DNA of 64,000 nucleotides from Actinotalea soli. Lineage in GTDB: Bacteria; Actinomycetota; Actinomycetes; Actinomycetales; Cellulomonadaceae. Both the position numbers and the translations under genes were made by a program. Numbering within the stretch: the stretch's first letter is position 1; the number at the start of each line of letters is the position of its first letter. This document shows positions 1 to 9,104 of this stretch, one piece after another. The notes beneath the pieces were generated by a model. That model worked only from the letters and a program-made list of their open reading frames with translations, had not been told where the DNA came from and did not search any database. Location: positions 1-64,000 of the forward strand of contig NZ_JAGEMK010000001.1 in assembly GCF_017565425.1 (NCBI RefSeq), given 5' to 3'.

Positions 1-103
1 GAAGGGGAAACGCCCGGCTCCATTCCGAACCCGGAAGCTAAGCCCTTCTGCGCCGATGGTACTGCACGGGAGACTGTGTGGGAGAGTAGGTCGCCGCCGA
101 ACA
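1..103 (+). rRNA. rrf: 5S ribosomal RNA, 3' part
   Basis: The first ~103 bases carry the conserved 3' two-thirds of bacterial 5S rRNA. The stretches CCGAACCCGGAAGCTAAGCC and GGGAGAGTAGGTCGCCGCC are plain to see. The 5' end lies outside the window, so this is the end of an rRNA operon. The exact 3' end is placed by similarity and may be off by a few bases. Confidence 0.95.
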
Positions 104-110
104 CCTTTTC

Positions 111-143
111 AGAAAGGGCCACCCCGACGGGGTGGCCCTTTCT
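111..143 (+). terminator. Intrinsic terminator of the rRNA operon
   Basis: A perfect 15-bp inverted repeat starting AGAAAGGGCC has a 3-base GAC loop (arms 111-125 and 129-143), and the 3' arm is T-rich. It follows the 5S end directly and probably ends rRNA transcription. Confidence 0.9.
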
Positions 144-234
144 GCGTTCACCCCGGGATGCTCGGCGCCTGAGGTCAGGGCCTCGTCGATCGACGGCGTG
201 AGACCATGAGCCAGGTGTCAAGAGAGGAATGATG

Positions 235-1155
235 ATGCAGTCAGGCGAGGCACGCAGGTCCAGTGGGGGTGCTCCACGCGGCGGGGGCGGCGGTCGGGAC
301 AGTGGTAGGACCCGGGGTCCGGGCGACCGGAGCCGCAGTGCCAGTGGTGCGAGCGCCGGTGGACGCGGGGCGGCCCCCCGGGGTGCTCGCCCGACCGAGG
401 GCCGCCCGGGACAGGACCGTCCGGTGCGCGCCAGCGCGGCAGCTGCTCCGGCCATCCCCGAGGACGTCCAGGCCTCTGACCTCGACCGCGCAGCGCGAGC
501 ACGGCTGCGGACCCTGAGCAGGGAGAACGCCGACGGGGTCGCTCAGCACCTCGTCATGGCGGGCCGGCTGCTCGACGAGGAGCCCGAGCTCGCCTACGAG
601 CACGCCCAGGCCGCTGTACGTCGCGCGGGCCGCGTCGACGTCGTCCGCGAGGCGGCCGCCATCACCGCCTACCGCACGGGGCGGTACGCGGAGGCCCTGC
701 GCGAGCTGCGCACGGTGCGCCGGCTCAACGGGTCGGACGAGCACCTGCCGTTGATGGCCGACTGCGAGCGAGGCCTCGGCCGCCCTGATCGGGCCCTCGC
801 GCTGGCTCAGGAGGATGGCGCCCGTGATCTTCCTGACGAGCTCAAGGCTGAGCTGGCGATCGTCGTCAGCGGCGCCCGGGTGGATCTCGGTGACCCCGAC
901 GCCGCCCTCGGGGTCCTGTCCCCGTACGTCACCCCGGGTCTCGACCCTGAGCTGTCGATCCGCGTCGCCGAGGCTCGCGCCTCCGCCCTGACGGCTGCCG
1001 GTCGGGAGGATGAGGCGGCCCAGGTGCTGCGGACGGCCCGCCCTGGTGGTGCGGAGAAGGAGGACGTCGTGGTCTTCGACCTCGAGGACGACCTTCCCGC
1101 AGACGACGGTCCGGCGTCCCGTGGTCCCGTCCGGTCGGCAGGGGAGGAGCGCTGA
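235..1155 (+). CDS. TPR-like repeat protein of unknown function
   Basis: Predicted product is 306 residues. Residues 1 to ~75 are low-complexity and rich in Gly, Arg and Ser, and are probably disordered. From about residue 90 to 285 the chain is an Ala/Leu/Arg-rich helical array with the spacing of tetratricopeptide repeats. It matches in position the conserved hypothetical gene (Rv1691 in M. tuberculosis) ahead of the HAD phosphatase and tlyA. Three consecutive ATG codons lie at 229, 232 and 235. The purine-rich AGAGAGGA at 221-228 sits best for the one at 235. The stop overlaps the next start by one base (TGATG), so the two are co-translated. The role is unknown; TPR proteins usually act as protein-binding scaffolds. 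Confidence 0.75.
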   Translation: MQSGEARRSSGGAPRGGGGGRDSGRTRGPGDRSRSASGASAGGRGAAPRGARPTEGRPGQDRPVRASAAAAPAIPEDVQASDLDRAARARLRTLSRENADGVAQHLVMAGRLLDEEPELAYEHAQAAVRRAGRVDVVREAAAITAYRTGRYAEALRELRTVRRLNGSDEHLPLMADCERGLGRPDRALALAQEDGARDLPDELKAELAIVVSGARVDLGDPDAALGVLSPYVTPGLDPELSIRVAEARASALTAAGREDEAAQVLRTARPGGAEKEDVVVFDLEDDLPADDGPASRGPVRSAGEER

Positions 1156-2180
1156 TGCTCCTCGAGGTCAGCACTCCGCTCGCGGAGGCCCACGACCTGG
1201 CGCTGGTGGACCTGGACGGGGTCGCGTACCGCGGCCCGCAGCCCATCCCGCACGCCGCCGAGAGTCTCGTCGCTGCGCGCGCGTCAGGGATGGGGCTGGT
1301 CTTCGTCACGAACAACGCGTCCCGCGAGCCGGAGTCCGTCGCGGCGCAGCTGAGCGACCTCGGCATCCCGGCTGAGCCCGCTGACGTGATGACTGCTGCG
1401 CAGGCGGCAGCCATGGTCCTCGCCGACCTCGTCGCGCCCGGCGCGCGTGTCCTCGTCGTCGGCGGCGCGGGTCTGCTGACCGCCGTCCGTCACGCTGGGT
1501 TCGTCGTCGTGGAGTCCGCCGACGACCAACCCGACGCCGTCGTGCAGGGCTTCTCGCCCGAGCTCGGGTGGGCCCAGCTCGCCGAGGCAGCCTATGCGGT
1601 CCAGCGAGGTGCCCTGCATGTCGTGAGCAACCGAGACCTGACGCTCCCGAACGAGCGTGGTTTCGCCCCCGGCAACGGTGCGCTCGTGAACGCGGTCGTC
1701 GCCGCGACTCGCGGCGAGCCCGTCAGCGCGGGCAAGCCCGGCCCGACCATGTTCAGGCTCGCGGTCGAGCGCGCCGGTGCGAAGCGCCCCCTCGTCATCG
1801 GTGATCGGCTGGACACCGATCTCGCCGGGGCGCGGGCCGCGGACTACCCGGGGCTGCACGTGCTGACCGGTGTCAGCTCCGCGCGCGACGCGGTGCTGGC
1901 CGAGGTCGGTGAACGCCCCTCCCTGCTGGGCGTCGACCTGCGCTGCCTGCTCGAGCCGCACCCAGCACCCGTCGTCGGCGACGACGGGTGGTGGACCTGC
2001 GGGGACTCCGCGGCACGGGTGCGTGACGGGAAGCTCGACCTCGGGAGGAGCACGGCGGGGGCGGCGAACGTGTCGATCGACCTCGTCCGCTCGGCGTGCG
2101 CCGCGGTGTGGACCGCTCGTGACGCCGGCGAGCCCGTGGATGCTGACTCCGTCCCGGACATGCCTGTGCACGAGTCCTGA
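1155..2180 (+). CDS. HAD-IIA family phosphatase
   Basis: 341 residues of the NagD/HAD-IIA type. The nucleophile motif DLDGV has Asp19 and Asp21. Motif II lies in VFVTNNAS, and motif IV is GDRLDTDLAGA near residue 216. The C-terminal ~70 residues are an extra domain seen in actinobacterial homologues. The syntenic M. tuberculosis protein Rv1692 is described as a glycerol-3-phosphate phosphatase acting in glycerophospholipid recycling, so that is the most likely activity. The start ATG overlaps the preceding stop, placing it in the operon that continues to tlyA. Confidence 0.85.
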   Translation: MLLEVSTPLAEAHDLALVDLDGVAYRGPQPIPHAAESLVAARASGMGLVFVTNNASREPESVAAQLSDLGIPAEPADVMTAAQAAAMVLADLVAPGARVLVVGGAGLLTAVRHAGFVVVESADDQPDAVVQGFSPELGWAQLAEAAYAVQRGALHVVSNRDLTLPNERGFAPGNGALVNAVVAATRGEPVSAGKPGPTMFRLAVERAGAKRPLVIGDRLDTDLAGARAADYPGLHVLTGVSSARDAVLAEVGERPSLLGVDLRCLLEPHPAPVVGDDGWWTCGDSAARVRDGKLDLGRSTAGAANVSIDLVRSACAAVWTARDAGEPVDADSVPDMPVHES

Positions 2181-2264
2181 ACCGGCGCCGCGGCAGGTAG
2201 CGTGGCAGGCCAGGACGACGCGAGCCCTGGGTGACGGCCTGGGCCGTCACATCGAGGAGGACGA

Positions 2265-2429
2265 GTGCAGGACCAGGTGGACGAGCCGCAGGCGACCGGC
2301 GACCAGGCGGTCGACGCTGCTCTGTCGACCCTCGAAGGTCTCGGCGCCCGTCCGGTCCGTGAGCATGTCGCCCTGTTCGACGGGGTGCACGGGGCCCTGT
2401 CGGACCGGCTCGCCGAGACCCGCGAGTGA
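2265..2429 (+). CDS. Conserved 54-residue protein between HAD phosphatase and tlyA
   Basis: GTG start with GAGGAGG at 2254-2260, four bases upstream. The 54-residue product is acidic (many Asp, Glu and Gln at the N-terminus) with a helical C-terminal half. It has no signal peptide or membrane segment. A protein of similar size (Rv1693, 58 aa) sits in exactly this place in M. tuberculosis, which supports it as a real gene. Its stop overlaps the tlyA start by one base. No function is known. Confidence 0.7.
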   Translation: MQDQVDEPQATGDQAVDAALSTLEGLGARPVREHVALFDGVHGALSDRLAETRE

Positions 2430-3295
2430 TGGTCGCGACGACCCGACGCCTGGACGTCGAGCTGGTCACGCGTGGCCTGGCGCGGTCGCGCACCCGGGCG
2501 CAGGTGCTCGTGAGCCAAGGACGTGTCCGTGTGGCGGGGGCGGCGGCGACCCGCCCGGCGCAGCCTGTCAGCCCTGAGCACCTGCTCGAGGTCGACGACC
2601 CCGACGCGGACTACGTCTCCCGCGCCGCGCACAAGCTGATCGGTGCCCTCGACGCGGTGGAGGATCTCGTCCCGGGTGCGTTGCGTCTCGACGGTGCACG
2701 CTGCCTCGACGTGGGGGCCTCGACCGGCGGCTTCACCCAGGTGCTCCTGGAGCGCGGTGCCGCGCACGTGCTGGCCGTGGACGTCGGTCACGGCCAGATG
2801 GCGTCCGAAGTGCGCGTCGACCCCCGCGTCGAGCTGCGGGAAGGGGTCAACGCCCGCGACCTCGACCTCGGTGAGGTGGGGAGCCCGGTCGACCTGCTCG
2901 TGGCGGACCTCTCCTTCATCTCGCTGCGCCTGGTCCTCCCGCCCCTGATGCAGCTCGTCCGCCCCGACGGGGATCTCCTGGTCATGGTGAAGCCGCAGTT
3001 CGAGGTCGGGCGCGAACGGCTGGGCGCCGACGGCGTGGTCCACTCCTCCGAGCAGCGGGCGGAGGCCGTCTTCGGTGTCGCCGAGACCGCCCGCGTCGTG
3101 GGGGCCCGGGTCCGGGCCGTCCTCCCGAGCCCGCTCGCGGGGGAGTCGGGCAACCGTGAGTACTTCCTCTGGCTGCAGCCCTCGGCGGCGCCCGTCGCGG
3201 CCGGCGGGGACGCACCGGTCCAGGACGTCCTCGAGCCAGCCGTCGTCGCGGCGGTGCGCTCCGGCGCGCCGACCCTCGTGGAAGGAGCACCATGA
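2429..3295 (+). CDS. tlyA: TlyA family rRNA 2'-O-methyltransferase
   Basis: 288 residues. The N-terminal S4 RNA-binding domain (about residues 5-60, with RSRTRAQVLVSQGRV) is followed by an FtsJ/RrmJ-type methyltransferase domain. The SAM loop DVGASTGGF lies near residue 93, the catalytic Asp/Lys motifs in VADLSFIS and VMVKPQFEVG. In mycobacteria TlyA 2'-O-methylates C1409 of 16S and C1920 of 23S rRNA, giving capreomycin sensitivity; some actinobacterial TlyA proteins modify only the 23S site. A GTG at 2426 is an alternative start, but ATG 2429, overlapping the upstream stop, is preferred. It overlaps the NAD kinase gene by 4 bases. Confidence 0.93.
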   Translation: MVATTRRLDVELVTRGLARSRTRAQVLVSQGRVRVAGAAATRPAQPVSPEHLLEVDDPDADYVSRAAHKLIGALDAVEDLVPGALRLDGARCLDVGASTGGFTQVLLERGAAHVLAVDVGHGQMASEVRVDPRVELREGVNARDLDLGEVGSPVDLLVADLSFISLRLVLPPLMQLVRPDGDLLVMVKPQFEVGRERLGADGVVHSSEQRAEAVFGVAETARVVGARVRAVLPSPLAGESGNREYFLWLQPSAAPVAAGGDAPVQDVLEPAVVAAVRSGAPTLVEGAP

Positions 3296-4185
3296 CCGGG
3301 TCCGCCCTCGTCGTCCACCACAGCGGTCGCCCCGAGGCGGTCGCCGCTGCGGCCGAGGCCGTCGCAGCCCTCGAGGCGGCGGGCATGACCCCGGTGCACG
3401 AGGAGGAGCTCGCCCAGGTCTCGGACCTGGCCGTCGTCATCGTCCTCGGCGGGGACGGGACGATCCTGCGAGCGGCCGAGCTCACGCACGGCACCGACGT
3501 CCCGTTGCTCGGGGTGAACCTGGGCCACGTCGGCTTCCTCGCCGAGAGCGAGCGGGAGGACATCGGGGAAGCCGTCCGTCGGCTCGCGAGCGGCCAGTAC
3601 GACGTCGAGGAGCGGCGCACGGTCGAGGTCCGCGTCCTGCGCCCCGACGGTGAGGTCGAGGTGGGCTGGGCCCTCAACGAGGCGACGGTCGAGAAGTCCG
3701 ACCGGGCGCGGATGGTCGAGGTCGTCGTCGAGGTCGACGGACGCCCGTTGTCCTCCTTCGGCTGCGACGGCGTCGTGATGTCGACCGCGACCGGGTCGAC
3801 GGCCCACGCCTTCTCGGCGGGCGGCCCCGTGGTCTGGCCCGACGTCGACGCGATGCTGCTCGTGCCCGTCTCCGCCCATGCGCTCTTCGCACGCCCCCTG
3901 GTGGTCGGTCCGACCTCGGTCCTCGCGGTCGAGATCCTCGCAAGGTCCATGAGCGACGCCGTGCTGACCTGCGACGGCCGCCGCAGGATCGACCTGCCCA
4001 CCGGTACCCGGGTCGAGGTCCGACGCAGCGACGTCCCGGTCCGGCTGGCCCGGATGTCCCACGCGCCCTTCACCGACCGACTCGTGTCCCGGTTCGCCCT
4101 GCCCGTCAGCGGCTGGCGAGGGCGCGGGGTCAACGGCTCACGGCAGCGCGGGGACGCGCGCGCCGAGGACGGGGGGCTCGGGTGA
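3292..4185 (+). CDS. nadK: NAD kinase
   Basis: 297 residues, phosphorylating NAD to NADP in the cytosol. The hallmark GGDGT motif is near residue 54 (VLGGDGTILRAAEL). NLGHVGFLAE and the conserved ATGSTAHAFSAGGP follow, the latter part of the nucleotide site. The length matches actinobacterial PpnK/NadK. The ATG start overlaps the tlyA stop (ATGA) and its own stop overlaps the recN GTG, so the block is translationally coupled. Gene order equals Rv1694-Rv1696. Confidence 0.95.
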   Translation: MTGSALVVHHSGRPEAVAAAAEAVAALEAAGMTPVHEEELAQVSDLAVVIVLGGDGTILRAAELTHGTDVPLLGVNLGHVGFLAESEREDIGEAVRRLASGQYDVEERRTVEVRVLRPDGEVEVGWALNEATVEKSDRARMVEVVVEVDGRPLSSFGCDGVVMSTATGSTAHAFSAGGPVVWPDVDAMLLVPVSAHALFARPLVVGPTSVLAVEILARSMSDAVLTCDGRRRIDLPTGTRVEVRRSDVPVRLARMSHAPFTDRLVSRFALPVSGWRGRGVNGSRQRGDARAEDGGLG

Positions 4186-5903
4186 TCGAGGAGATCCGCA
4201 TCGAGGGCCTGGGTGTGATCGGGTCCGCGACCGTGCCGCTGGGCCCAGGCCTCACCGCCATCACGGGGGAGACCGGCGCCGGCAAGACGATGGTCCTGAC
4301 GGGCCTCTCGCTCCTGCTCGGCCGCAAGGCCGACCCGGGCACCGTGCGGGCCGGGAGCCCGCAGGCGACGGTCGAGGGACGTTTCGTCGTCGACCCGGCC
4401 TCCGCGGCCGCGACGCGTGCCGAGGAGGCGGGGGCCGTGCTCGACGACGACGGGACCCTGCTCGCCGTGCGCACCGTCGCGGCCGCGGGACGGTCCCGTG
4501 CCCACCTGGGGGGCCGTGGCGTTCCCCAGGCGGTCCTGGCCCAGGTCGCCGAGGAGCTCGTCACCGTGCACGGCCAGGCGGACCAGGCACGGTTGCGCTC
4601 CCCGAGCCGGCAGCGTCTGGCGCTGGACACCTTCGCCGGGCCCGAGCACCTCGAGGTCCTCGCGTCCTACCGCGCGGCGTGGTCCGAGCACGGCGTCCTC
4701 GAGGCCGAGCTCGACGACCTCGTGACCCACGCTCGGGACCGGGCGCGCCAGGCCGAGCTGCTGCGCCTGGGCCTCGCCGAGGTCGAGCGGATCGCGCCGC
4801 AGCCGGGTGAGGACGAGAGCCTCGCGGCGGAGTCGTCCCGGCTCGGGCACGCCGAGGACCTGCGCACCGCGGCCCTGACCGCGCAGCTGGCCCTGGCCGG
4901 CCCCGAGGACGCGACCGGTCTCGAGGGGGCCATCGCCGCTGTCGAGCACGCACGCCGCACCCTGGACCAGGTCGCCGAGCACGACGAGGCTCTCGCCGCC
5001 CTGGTCGGGCGACTCGCCGAGGTCGGCTACCTGGTCAACGACGTGACCGTCGAGCTCGGCGCCTATGCCGACGGCGTCCAGTCCGACCCCGCGCGGCTCG
5101 CGGCGCTGCACGCGCGGCGGGCCGAGCTGACCACGCTGGCCCGGAGCCACGGAGGGACCCTCGCCGACGTCATGGCGTGGGCGGACGAGGCCGGCCAGCA
5201 GCTGCTCGACCTGGACCGTGGTGAGGACCGGACCGCTGAGGTGCGAGACCGGCTCGCTGCGGTCGAGGCGACCCTCGAGGCCGACGGTGCTCGCCTGAGT
5301 GCCGCGCGCGCCGAGGCTGCGCACCGGCTGGCCGCCGCCGTGACCGAGGAGCTCGCCGGGCTCGCGATGGCCGCTGCACGCCTCGAGGTCGTCCTCGAGC
5401 CCGTCGGGTCCCTCGGGGCGTGGGGGGCCGAGGAGGTCTCGATGCGGCTCGCGGCGCACGCTGGCGCCCCGTCCCGACCGCTCGGTCAGGGCGCGTCGGG
5501 AGGCGAGCTGTCCCGGGTCATGCTGGCACTCGAGGTCGCGCTCGCGACCGCGCCGACCTCAGGAGCGGCGCGTCCGCCCACCTTCGTCTTCGACGAGGTC
5601 GACGCCGGGGTCGGTGGCCGCGCGGCGGTCGAGGTGGGTCGACGGCTCGCGGAGCTCGGCCGCCAGGCCCAGGTCGTCGTCGTCACCCACCTGCCGCAGG
5701 TCGCGGCCTTCGCGGACCAGCACCTCGTGGTCACCAAGTCCCAGGACGCCGGGGCGGACGTGGTGACCGCCTCCGACGTCCGTCTGGTGGAGGGTGAACA
5801 GCGGGTGGCCGAGCTGGCCCGGATGCTCTCCGGCCAGGAGGACTCGACCTCGGCCCTCGAGCACGCCGCTGAGCTCCTCGAGCGCTCCGTCGTGGGACGA
5901 TGA
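4182..5903 (+). CDS. recN: DNA repair protein RecN
   Basis: 573-residue SMC-like ATPase for double-strand-break repair. Walker A GETGAGKT is at residues 29-36. Ala/Glu/Arg-rich coiled-coil arms span about residues 150-390. The ABC signature ASGGELSRVMLALEV is near 440 and Walker B FVFDEVDAGVGG near 467, followed by the VVVTHLPQVAA switch. The GTG start overlaps the nadK stop (GTGA). No LexA box was seen in front of it, so damage induction, if any, must come from an upstream promoter. Confidence 0.95.
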   Translation: MIEEIRIEGLGVIGSATVPLGPGLTAITGETGAGKTMVLTGLSLLLGRKADPGTVRAGSPQATVEGRFVVDPASAAATRAEEAGAVLDDDGTLLAVRTVAAAGRSRAHLGGRGVPQAVLAQVAEELVTVHGQADQARLRSPSRQRLALDTFAGPEHLEVLASYRAAWSEHGVLEAELDDLVTHARDRARQAELLRLGLAEVERIAPQPGEDESLAAESSRLGHAEDLRTAALTAQLALAGPEDATGLEGAIAAVEHARRTLDQVAEHDEALAALVGRLAEVGYLVNDVTVELGAYADGVQSDPARLAALHARRAELTTLARSHGGTLADVMAWADEAGQQLLDLDRGEDRTAEVRDRLAAVEATLEADGARLSAARAEAAHRLAAAVTEELAGLAMAAARLEVVLEPVGSLGAWGAEEVSMRLAAHAGAPSRPLGQGASGGELSRVMLALEVALATAPTSGAARPPTFVFDEVDAGVGGRAAVEVGRRLAELGRQAQVVVVTHLPQVAAFADQHLVVTKSQDAGADVVTASDVRLVEGEQRVAELARMLSGQEDSTSALEHAAELLERSVVGR

Positions 5904-5909
5904 CCCGCG

Positions 5910-7097
5910 ATGAGACTCCGCCTGCGCCAGCGCCGCACTGCGCCCGATGAGCCCGGACTGCACGGTCCGGTCCGCGTCGACCCCCGGACCAAGAACCTGA
6001 CCAAGAGGTTGCGGCCCGGTGACGTCGCCGTGATCGACCACCTCGACATCGACCGGATCTCGGCCGAGGCGTTGATCGCCTGCCGTCCCCGAGCCGTCCT
6101 CAACGCTGCACGGTCGACCTCGGGCCGCTACCCGAACCTGGGGCCCGACATCATCGTGCAGGCGGGGATCACCTTGGTCGACGACCTCGGCCCGGACGTC
6201 CTCGCCCTCACCGAGGGACGTGAGGTGCGGATCCTCGACGGCGGTGTCTACGACGGCGACCAGCTCGTCGCCGAGGGCGTCGTGCAGGACGAGGCGACCG
6301 TCGCGGCAGCGATGGAGGAGGCCCGTGCCGGTCTCGCGGTCCAGCTGGAGTCCTTCGCGGCCAACACCATGGACTACCTCCGTCGGGAGCGGGAGCTGCT
6401 CCTGGACGGCGTCGGCGTGCCGGACATCGAGACCGTCGTCGACGGCCGGCAGGCCCTCATCGTCGTGCGGGGGTACCACTACAAGGAGGACCTCGCCGCG
6501 CTGCGCCCCTACATCAAGGAGTACCGGCCGGTCCTCATCGGGGTCGACGGCGGGGCCGACGCGATCCTCGAGGCCGGTCACCGGCCCGAGCTCATCGTCG
6601 GTGACATGGACTCGGTCTCCGACCGGGCCCTGACCAGCGGGGCCGAGATCGTCGTGCACGCGTACCGCGACGGGCGCGCCCCCGGGGTCGAGCGGGTCGA
6701 GAAGCTCGGCGTCAAGCACGTCGTCTTCCCGGCCACCGGCACGAGCGAGGACGTCGCGATGCTCCTCGCCGACGACAAGGGGGCCGAGCTCATCGTCGCC
6801 CTCGGCACCCACGCGACCCTCGTCGAGTTCCTCGACAAGGGCCGGTCCGGCATGGCCTCGACCTTCCTCACCCGGCTGCGCGTGGGCAGCAAGCTCATCG
6901 ACGCCAAGGGGGTGTCCCGGCTCTACCGCCAGCGCATCTCGTCCTGGCAGCTCGGGCTGCTCGTCATCGCCGGTCTCTTCGCCCTCGGGGTCGCCCTCGC
7001 GTCGACCGTCGCGGGGCAGACCATGTTCGGCCTGTTCGGCGCCTGGACCGACGACGTCCTGTCGTCCGTCCGGGTCTTCTTCGGCGGCAGCGCCTGA
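5910..7097 (+). CDS. steA: SteA-like protein (thiamin pyrophosphokinase-like fold, membrane anchored)
   Basis: 395 residues, matching Rv1697 in position and architecture. The central part (GVDGGADAILEAG, IVGDMDSVSD) resembles the catalytic core of thiamin pyrophosphokinase. One membrane helix lies near residues 347-370, and a short C-terminal tail follows. In Corynebacterium glutamicum SteA and SteB form a complex that regulates the cell-wall hydrolase RipA during cell separation. The gene starts six bases after recN, and the steB-like gene is next, which supports the assignment. A real pyrophosphokinase role cannot be excluded. Confidence 0.85.
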   Translation: MRLRLRQRRTAPDEPGLHGPVRVDPRTKNLTKRLRPGDVAVIDHLDIDRISAEALIACRPRAVLNAARSTSGRYPNLGPDIIVQAGITLVDDLGPDVLALTEGREVRILDGGVYDGDQLVAEGVVQDEATVAAAMEEARAGLAVQLESFAANTMDYLRRERELLLDGVGVPDIETVVDGRQALIVVRGYHYKEDLAALRPYIKEYRPVLIGVDGGADAILEAGHRPELIVGDMDSVSDRALTSGAEIVVHAYRDGRAPGVERVEKLGVKHVVFPATGTSEDVAMLLADDKGAELIVALGTHATLVEFLDKGRSGMASTFLTRLRVGSKLIDAKGVSRLYRQRISSWQLGLLVIAGLFALGVALASTVAGQTMFGLFGAWTDDVLSSVRVFFGGSA

Positions 7098-7128
7098 TGC
7101 GCCCCGCCACTGATCGAGAGAACCCATC

Positions 7129-8220
7129 GTGATCGACTTCCGTTACCACCTCGTCTCGCTCATCTCGGTGTTCCTGGCCCTCGCGGTCGGGATCGCCCTG
7201 GGCGCAGGCCCCCTCGAGCAGAGCATCGGGGACACCCTGACCGGCCAGGTCGAGCAGCTCCGCACCGAGAAGGACGAACTTCGCGTCGAGCTCGACCGCA
7301 CCCTCGGCGAGCTCGGCCACGCGGAGACGACGGTCGACGAGATGGCTCCGGCGATGCTCGCCGACACGCTCGGTGAACGGCGGGTCGCGGTGATCGAGGT
7401 CGCCGACGTCCAGCCCGAGGTGCTCGAGGCCGTGGTGTCTCGGGTCGAGCAGGCGGGGGGCACGGTGACCGGCACCGTCCAGGTGACCGAGGCGTGGACC
7501 GACCCTGCCCAGCAGTCCTTCCGCCAGCAGATCGCCGGCACCCTCCTGGAGTACCTCGACCCCGTGCCGGCCGACGACGCGGGGACGGGAGTGGAGCTCG
7601 CTGAGGCTCTCGTGCAGTCTCTGACCACGGCCGACCCGGAGTCCCCCGACTCCCGCGCCGAGACCTCCGAGCTCGTGGTCGACGTGCTCGTCGAGGCCGA
7701 GCTGGTCACCCTCGAGGGCGAGATCACGGGTCCCGCGGACGCCGTCGTCGTGCTGGCCGGTCCGACCGTGAGCATCGGCGAGGTCGAGCAGGCCGAGGCG
7801 GCTCTGGCGTCCGCCCCGGCCGAGGAGGCCGCCGAGGAGACCGAGCGAGCCGAGATGATGCTCACCTCGGCCCTGGAGATCAGTCGCGCAGCCCAGGCAC
7901 GCTCGGTCGGGGCCGTGGTGGCCGGAGGGGCGCTGAGCGACGCGAGCCTCGTCCAGCGCATCCGTCAGGACGCCGACGCCGTGGCCGAGCTCACGACGGT
8001 GGACGGGGTCCAGTCGATCAGCGGTCAGGTGGCTGTGCCCCTCGCGCTCAGCGCGCGTGTCGCCGGGACCATCGGGCACTACGGGCCTGGTGCCGGTGCG
8101 ACCGACGCGATGCCGCCCCGGGTCGTGCTGCCCACGATCGAACGGGTGGCCCCGGCCCCCGAGGAGGACGAGACCGGGGCCGAGGACGAGGGCTCGGAGG
8201 AGCCCGAGGCTGAGGGGTGA
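7129..8220 (+). CDS. steB: SteB/MctB-like membrane-anchored protein
   Basis: 363 residues. One N-terminal membrane helix (residues ~8-27) is followed by a coiled-coil stretch (residues ~35-65, EQLRTEKDELRVELDR) and a large extracytoplasmic domain. The tail is strongly acidic (EEDETGAEDEGSEE). It equals Rv1698, named MctB for copper homeostasis in M. tuberculosis and SteB, the SteA partner, in Corynebacterium. With steA immediately upstream, the cell-separation role is the better guess. The start is GTG with GAGAG eight bases upstream. The stop overlaps the next start (GTGA). Confidence 0.83.
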   Translation: MIDFRYHLVSLISVFLALAVGIALGAGPLEQSIGDTLTGQVEQLRTEKDELRVELDRTLGELGHAETTVDEMAPAMLADTLGERRVAVIEVADVQPEVLEAVVSRVEQAGGTVTGTVQVTEAWTDPAQQSFRQQIAGTLLEYLDPVPADDAGTGVELAEALVQSLTTADPESPDSRAETSELVVDVLVEAELVTLEGEITGPADAVVVLAGPTVSIGEVEQAEAALASAPAEEAAEETERAEMMLTSALEISRAAQARSVGAVVAGGALSDASLVQRIRQDADAVAELTTVDGVQSISGQVAVPLALSARVAGTIGHYGPGAGATDAMPPRVVLPTIERVAPAPEEDETGAEDEGSEEPEAEG

Positions 8221-9104
8221 GGTCCGTGCCGGACGGGCCCGGACTCCTCGCCCTGCTGCGTTCAGGAGCGACGGCTGCTGCCGCGACCTGGGCGACTCGA
8301 CAGGCCGCGGCCGCGGTCCTCGGTGGGGCCGATCCCCGATGGACCCGCACCAACCACCGCGGTGAGCCGGTGAGCCTCCTCGCCGGCCCGGCCGCGACGG
8401 TCGGGCTCGCGGCAGGCCTCCTGGTCGGGGGTGGCGGACGAGCCGCCGCTGCCGGGACGGTCGCGGCCCTCGGGGCCGGAGCCTTCGGCGTCGTGGACGA
8501 CGTCACCGAGGACACCGCGCGCCGTCGTAAGGGGCTGCGCGGCCACCTCGGAGCCCTCGCGCACGGCGAGGTCACGACCGGCGGCCTGAAGGTCTTGGGG
8601 ATCGGCGCGACCTCGCTGGTGGCCGCGGCCCTCGCGCCTCGCGAGCCGGCCGGTCGCTCGCGGCTCGCCACCGGTGTCGAGGTCCTGGGCTCCGGGGTGC
8701 TCATCGCCGCGTGCGCGAACCTCGTCAACCTGCTCGACCTGCGACCCGGGCGCGCGTTGAAGGCGACCGCCCTCGCAGCAGGTCCGGCCCTCGCGAGCGG
8801 GGCCGGAGCCCCGGCCGCCGCGGCCTGCCTGGGCGTGGTCGTTGCGGGGTGGCGGGACGACCTCGCGGAACGGGACATGCTCGGAGACGGCGGGGCCAAC
8901 GCCCTCGGTGCAGCCCTCGGCACCGCGGTGGTGCTCGGAGCGCCGCGGCCGGTGCGCTGTTGGGTCCTGGCCGGGGTCCTCGCCCTCACGGTCGCGAGCG
9001 AGCGTGTGAGCTTCACCCAGGTGATCGCCCGGACGCCGGTGCTCCGCGAGCTGGACGCCTGGGGCCGGCGCCCCGCACCTGCGGTGGACGGGCCGCCCGG
9101 GTGA
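8217..9104 (+). CDS. MraY/WecA-like (GT4 phosphotransferase-type) membrane protein, degenerate
   Basis: 295 residues and very hydrophobic, with about eight predicted membrane segments. Three short motifs echo the polyprenyl-phosphate sugar-phosphotransferase family. GVVDDVTED matches the family's first Asp-Asp loop, NLVNLLDLRPGRALK its N-x-x-N-x-x-D-G loop, and DMLGDGGANALGAALG its M-G-D-x-G loop. The protein is shorter than MraY (~360 aa), and Arg replaces Gly after the second-loop Asp-Leu. It sits between steB and murJ, next to a glycosyltransferase, so an envelope lipid role is likely. It may be an active enzyme or a regulatory relative. GTG 8226 is an alternative start. Confidence 0.65.
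   Translation: MRSVPDGPGLLALLRSGATAAAATWATRQAAAAVLGGADPRWTRTNHRGEPVSLLAGPAATVGLAAGLLVGGGGRAAAAGTVAALGAGAFGVVDDVTEDTARRRKGLRGHLGALAHGEVTTGGLKVLGIGATSLVAAALAPREPAGRSRLATGVEVLGSGVLIAACANLVNLLDLRPGRALKATALAAGPALASGAGAPAAAACLGVVVAGWRDDLAERDMLGDGGANALGAALGTAVVLGAPRPVRCWVLAGVLALTVASERVSFTQVIARTPVLRELDAWGRRPAPAVDGPPG

Noticed and set aside
2982-5459. An 825-codon open frame on the minus strand
   Set aside because: Shadow of tlyA, nadK and recN, which have clear family motifs on the plus strand.
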